From positions 1-8,661 of the forward strand of contig QFQF01000036.1 in assembly GCA_003248935.1 (NCBI GenBank): a DNA stretch of 8,661 bases, written 5' to 3'. The notes below the pieces were generated by a model. The model saw only the letters and a program-made list of their open reading frames with translations. It had not been told where the DNA came from and made no database searches. A program made the position numbers and the translations under genes. Source of the DNA: Sphingobium sp. (lineage in GTDB: Bacteria > Pseudomonadota > Alphaproteobacteria > Sphingomonadales > Sphingomonadaceae). Of the stretch, positions 5,671 through 8,661 are shown piece by piece; within the stretch, counting starts at the first letter, position 1; each line of letters opens with the position of its first letter.

Positions 5671-7330
5671 TTGCCCCCTCCACTGAACCATTTTTCTCGG
5701 CGCTGACGAACTCGATGCCCGGGTGATCGAGGCTGTTCGCCGGCCTGTCGGAATGAGGCCGGTTGGGTTTATAGGCCTCAGTTTTCTCGGTCGCGCACGC
5801 CGAGAGCGTCGGAGAAGTCGGGGACGAGGTCGTCCCAAAGATGTCCCCGGTGACCTCGGACTGTTCGTTGTTCAGCCGTCGCCGTGCCCGCTCGAGCTTT
5901 TCAGCCATCGCGAGCGGCACCGTGACGCCGGGCTGATCGAAAGTGTCGAGGTACGGCACGAGGCGTTCAATCTGCTCATCGAAGAGCCTTTGCGTGACAG
6001 CATCCGCAAGCTTGCGCGTTCCAAAGCGAAACGCGCCGATCGACACGGCCGCGAGGCCACCCATGCTGAGACCAGCTAGGGCGTTGAACGCGAAAATCCG
6101 GTCAATGCCCGGCGCCGTTCCCTCGACGCGTTCGACAAATCTGTAATGTCCGTCGAGATAGGGGAAACGCAGGCGCGGGCTTTCACCGTCCCCTTCTGGC
6201 GGCGTGAAACGGTCCCGCCACAAGGCTGCCAGACCATTCAACTTCGCGAGTTCGGGTCGGTACGCCATATCGACCGTTACCCCCGTTGCTGCGAAGACAT
6301 GATCGAACGTCCAACGATCCAATGGCGTCGTGACCTGAATGTCATGACCCGACCATGTCACCTCGCGCCATGGACTTCCCAGATGAATGTGGAAATTCTC
6401 GAACTCGCTGGCGCGGTGAAAATGATGCTCCGCCGGCGCCTGGCTGAGCCCACTCATGTATTTCGCGACTTCCCACTTCGTCGCGTCCGGGATGCGATCG
6501 GCGTGGACGAGATAGCCGCCATTTTCCAGCTCGCGGACGACATCACGCATCGGCAGCTCGGAGCGCCGCAGGAACATGTCCACGCGCGCCGCGCCTGCGT
6601 CGAGCGCTGTCACCGCTATGTCGAAAGCGGCCGCCCCGGCTCCCAGGATGGCGACCCGCTTCCCGGAAAGGCGCGTCTCGTCAAACATATCGGCCGAGTG
6701 GTTGAGCACGGAGGAGGGGAGGGCATTGAGCAGCTCCGGAGGCGTCTGCCAGCGGCCGCCGCCATCCATGCCGGTCGCCAGAATGACCTGTCGAGCGCGC
6801 AGCTTCTCCCCGGAATCGAGCAGGAGTGTCACCCCTTCGCTGTCGAAATCGAGATCGGTCACCCGAATATTGTTGCGGACGGTGAGATCGGTGACGGATC
6901 GAAACCAGCGCAGATAGTCCATCCAGACCGAGCGAGGCACGCGTTTGATAGCGTCCCATGCCGCCTGACCGAAGCGGGCCACGAAATAGCTCCCGATCGT
7001 GAGCGAGGGGATTCCGCCTTCGAGGCCGGTAATGTCTTTCGGTGAGCGGATCTCGTAATTTCGCGCATAGGTATCCCAGACGCCTTCAAAGCCTTCCCGG
7101 CTGGCATCGAGGATGACCACGTTGGTTACGCCCCGACGCTTCAGTTCGAACGCGGCCGCCAGCCCGCTTTGACCGGCTCCGATGATGACTACATCGGGCA
7201 TGACCTGACCCTCGTGAGAGAGTGGAAAGACCCAAGGCTTGGTCGCGAAGACCATCGTGGAAAGGTCGTGGTGAACTTGCGCGGTGAGAGCTTCAAGCCG
7301 GCCGGCCGCATCGTCCATATCGGTGAGCAT
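5654..7330 (-). CDS. FAD- and NAD(P)H-dependent monooxygenase-like protein
   Basis: A 558-residue flavoprotein of the flavin-containing / Baeyer-Villiger-like monooxygenase group, expected to oxygenate a substrate with NAD(P)H and O2. The FAD Rossmann motif is 'VVIIGAGQSG' (47-56), after about 45 residues of unusual leader. A second nucleotide-binding motif 'VAILGAGAAAFD' (226-237) suits NAD(P)H, and 'FAATG' (346-350) matches the late ATG motif. The Baeyer-Villiger fingerprint F-x-G-x3-H-x3-W is not conserved: at 205-215 only His211 remains, with Pro, Ser and Met at the other positions. The last 70 or so residues, after 'ARRRLNN', are rich in Ser, Thr, Pro and Asn and look like a disordered tail. 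The start at 7330 is favoured by an upstream GGAG, although 11 bases away; an upstream in-frame extension would overlap the regulator gene, and a start at 7318 is possible. It overlaps the next gene by 17 bp. Confidence 0.87.
   Translation of the reverse strand: MLTDMDDAAGRLEALTAQVHHDLSTMVFATKPWVFPLSHEGQVMPDVVIIGAGQSGLAAAFELKRRGVTNVVILDASREGFEGVWDTYARNYEIRSPKDITGLEGGIPSLTIGSYFVARFGQAAWDAIKRVPRSVWMDYLRWFRSVTDLTVRNNIRVTDLDFDSEGVTLLLDSGEKLRARQVILATGMDGGGRWQTPPELLNALPSSVLNHSADMFDETRLSGKRVAILGAGAAAFDIAVTALDAGAARVDMFLRRSELPMRDVVRELENGGYLVHADRIPDATKWEVAKYMSGLSQAPAEHHFHRASEFENFHIHLGSPWREVTWSGHDIQVTTPLDRWTFDHVFAATGVTVDMAYRPELAKLNGLAALWRDRFTPPEGDGESPRLRFPYLDGHYRFVERVEGTAPGIDRIFAFNALAGLSMGGLAAVSIGAFRFGTRKLADAVTQRLFDEQIERLVPYLDTFDQPGVTVPLAMAEKLERARRRLNNEQSEVTGDIFGTTSSPTSPTLSACATEKTEAYKPNRPHSDRPANSLDHPGIEFVSAEKNGSVEGANGRHC
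5674..5681 (-). promoter_or_regulatory. Ribosome binding site of the AllA-like gene
   Basis: GGAGGGGG on the minus strand ends three bases before the ATG at 5668-5670 and lies inside the 3' end of the flavoprotein gene. It decides the start: the other in-frame ATG at 5689-5691 has only a weak GAGAAAA upstream. Confidence 0.7.
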
Positions 7331-7381
7331 TTGTCTGCCATCTCCAATGTCGTTGGGCCCGACCCTAGAGACTGAGGCAGG

Positions 7382-7394
7382 GGCGCATAGCGCC
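7382..7394. repeat. Short inverted repeat between regulator and flavoprotein genes
   Basis: GGCGC (7382-7386) and GCGCC (7390-7394) flank a 3-base loop in the 88-bp gap between the LysR stop and the flavoprotein start. It could be part of a terminator for the regulator or an operator for the operon. It is short and no T-run follows, so chance is plausible. Confidence 0.2.
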
Positions 7395-7418
7395 GAATGG
7401 AAGGCGAAATGTTGCGAT

Positions 7419-8366
7419 TTAGGGGACAGGGTGGCGCCAGCGATCGAGGGTTTCAGCGAACGGCTTGAGTGCCTGGACCATCGTCTGAGTGAGGACAGAG
7501 CCGGCAATCGAAGGGCTGCGCGTTAAATGCGTCCAGATGCAAAGCTTCACTTCCGGGACCTTCGGACCGGCAAGCGGAACGAAAGCGAGAGCGTCACGCC
7601 CGAGTTCGGTTAGCAGGCCGACGGGGCTGCGAACCGCGAGGCCAAGACCTGCCAGCACCAGCGACAGGACATTGTCCGACGAACTGGATTCGATGAAGGG
7701 ACGGTGCCGGCTTCCCTCGGTCATATGTCGATTGATCTCGCTCGCTCCGCCATAGCCAGCACCGCCTAAAATCATGCGTTCCCCGGCAAGATCGACGAGC
7801 GTCATCGACGACTTTCCGGCAAAGGGATGGTCGCGCGGCATGACGACGCCCATTGGCACAGCAGCGGCGCCCATCAGGCGAATGTCGCGGCGCATCGGAG
7901 GGCCCATGGTCAGTCCCACATCCACCTCGCCCGCTGCGATCAGATCGAGAATGACCGACGCGCCGTGAACACTGATCGAGTAGGTGACGTTCCGGTACCT
8001 GGCTGCGAATTCGACAAGCTGTCGCGTTACGAAGTCGCGGCCGATACCGTCTTCGCAAGCGATACGGACATGCCCCCGGCGGAGCGCCCGCATGTCGTCC
8101 ATATGGTCGATCGCTGTTTCGAGATTGCGTTCGAGCGTCTGAATATAGCCGTAGAGAACCTCGCCAGCCGAGGTGAGCTTCACGCCGCCTGCAACGCGGT
8201 CGAACAGCCGCACCTGCAATTGTTCCTCAAGTTTGAGGATCTGACGATTGACCGCGGAAGGCGCTGTCGAAAGGGCTTCGGAAGCTTGGCGCATCGAGCC
8301 GGCGCGCACCGTCTCGGCAAAGTAGCGCAAGGCAACGAGATGAACATGGACAAAGCTCTGAGACAT
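7419..8366 (-). CDS. LysR-family transcriptional regulator
   Basis: A 315-residue regulator: an N-terminal winged helix-turn-helix (about residues 8-65, including 'SMRQASEALSTAPSAVNRQI' at 24-43 and 'LEEQLQVRLFDR' at 46-57), a linker helix to about 90, then a two-lobed periplasmic-binding-like effector domain (about 95-300). The HTH and the L-E-E-x-L-x-x-x-L-F-x-R signature are textbook LysR. The start at 8366 (ATG, GGGAG about 11 bases upstream) is preferred; an in-frame GTG at 8402 would add 12 residues but has no ribosome binding site. It probably senses the substrate or an intermediate and controls the cluster. Unlike many LysR genes it is not divergent from its likely targets: it lies in line between two oxygenase genes on the same strand, 88 bp before the flavoprotein gene. 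Confidence 0.93.
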   Translation of the reverse strand: MSQSFVHVHLVALRYFAETVRAGSMRQASEALSTAPSAVNRQILKLEEQLQVRLFDRVAGGVKLTSAGEVLYGYIQTLERNLETAIDHMDDMRALRRGHVRIACEDGIGRDFVTRQLVEFAARYRNVTYSISVHGASVILDLIAAGEVDVGLTMGPPMRRDIRLMGAAAVPMGVVMPRDHPFAGKSSMTLVDLAGERMILGGAGYGGASEINRHMTEGSRHRPFIESSSSDNVLSLVLAGLGLAVRSPVGLLTELGRDALAFVPLAGPKVPEVKLCIWTHLTRSPSIAGSVLTQTMVQALKPFAETLDRWRHPVP

Positions 8367-8415
8367 CCGCCGGTCAGCTCCCGATGAAGCAGGGATGGAC
8401 ACCCTGACCAGCGCG

Positions 8416-8431
8416 TTGACGCGGGTGACGC
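8416..8431. repeat. Direct repeat TGACGC in the gap before the regulator gene
   Basis: TGACGC occurs at 8417-8422 and 8426-8431, nine bases apart, in the 96-bp gap between the upstream oxygenase stop (8463) and the regulator start (8366). The first copy also sits in an imperfect palindrome GCGTTGACGC (8413-8422). It may be an operator for the regulator's own promoter; evidence is only the repeat and its position. Confidence 0.2.
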
Positions 8432-8462
8432 AATGGACAGATCGCCGCTCGCCCCTGCGCCA

Positions 8463-8661
8463 TCAGGCGGCGAGGCCATAAGTTTTGCGGTACATGTCGG
8501 CGATATGGCCGCCGACGGTGGTTGCGGGATATTTGGGCTCGGCGCCGTCTTCGAGGAGCGTAGGTGCGCAGCGGACCTCGTAGAAATAGCTCGGGTCGAA
8601 GAAGGTCGGGACCGAGAAGCGGTCGCGGCCGCTATGATTGTTGAGCACCCGGTGCATATTG
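8463..8661 (-). CDS. Isopenicillin N synthase-like 2-oxoglutarate/Fe(II) oxygenase, C-terminal fragment (5' end outside window)
   Basis: The last 65 or so residues of a second 2-oxoglutarate/Fe(II) oxygenase, running off the right edge; the TGA is at 8463-8465. Seen: 'HRVLNN' containing the distal iron-ligand His, 'GRDRFSVPTFF' with the Arg-x-Ser that anchors 2-oxoglutarate, then 'EPKYPATTVGGHIADMY', the usual C-terminal helix region. The proximal His-x-Asp pair lies outside. It aligns in order with the end of the complete oxygenase at 2920-3894 (HRV, GR-R-S, KYP), but many residues differ, so the two are diverged paralogues rather than a recent duplication. The ATG visible just inside the window is an internal codon, since the region before the His is normally preceded by about 260 residues. 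It lies 96 bp upstream of the regulator on the same strand. Confidence 0.88.
   Translation of the reverse strand, partial: NMHRVLNNHSGRDRFSVPTFFDPSYFYEVRCAPTLLEDGAEPKYPATTVGGHIADMYRKTYGLAA

Noticed and set aside
5671..5838. In-frame N-terminal extension of the AllA-like protein by 56 residues
   Set aside because: Sequence is Arg/Pro-rich, overlaps the flavoprotein gene, makes the protein much longer than AllA, and a strong ribosome binding site supports the start at 5670.
6146..7045. 299-residue plus-strand frame antisense to the flavoprotein
   Set aside because: Arg/His-rich with no motif, while the minus strand carries two nucleotide-binding motifs in the right order.
7827..8387. 186-residue plus-strand frame antisense to the LysR gene
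   Set aside because: No domain seen; mirrors the LysR coding sequence and has no ribosome binding site I trust.

Overview
The window reads as part of a GC-rich alphaproteobacterial genome, most likely a sphingomonad (Sphingomonas, Sphingobium or Novosphingobium type). The basis is inference: a TonB-dependent receptor with the N-terminal 'EIVVTAQK' signature common in sphingomonads, receptor-coupled catabolic genes, and high-GC codon use with many long antisense shadow frames. No RNA gene, CRISPR array, complete insertion sequence or origin was seen.

Layout. Bases 1-207 (+ strand) hold the C-terminal end of a lytic-transglycosylase-like protein that enters from the left. A perfect 9-bp inverted repeat lies in the short convergent gap that follows. 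Every other gene is on the minus strand, so transcription runs from high to low coordinates: the C-terminal piece of an isopenicillin-N-synthase-like 2-oxoglutarate/Fe(II) oxygenase (8463-8661, cut by the window edge), a LysR-type regulator (7419-8366), a flavin-dependent monooxygenase-like protein (5654-7330), a ureidoglycolate-lyase (AllA)-family protein (5170-5670), a major facilitator transporter (3943-5169), a complete second isopenicillin-N-synthase-like oxygenase (2920-3894), a 359-bp non-coding gap, and a TonB-dependent outer-membrane receptor (272-2560).

The monooxygenase, AllA-like, transporter and oxygenase genes are tightly packed (17-bp overlap, abutting stop/start, then 48 bp), so they probably form one operon. 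The receptor sits behind a longer gap and may have its own promoter.

Together the genes look like an uptake and catabolism island for an unidentified small molecule. The receptor would carry it across the outer membrane and the MFS protein across the inner membrane. Two 2-oxoglutarate oxygenases and one flavoprotein would oxidise it. The AllA-like enzyme suggests an intermediate resembling a ureide (a carbon-linked urea), for example from an opened N-heterocycle. No other allantoin or purine gene is visible here, so the substrate is open; this is the most interesting feature of the window.
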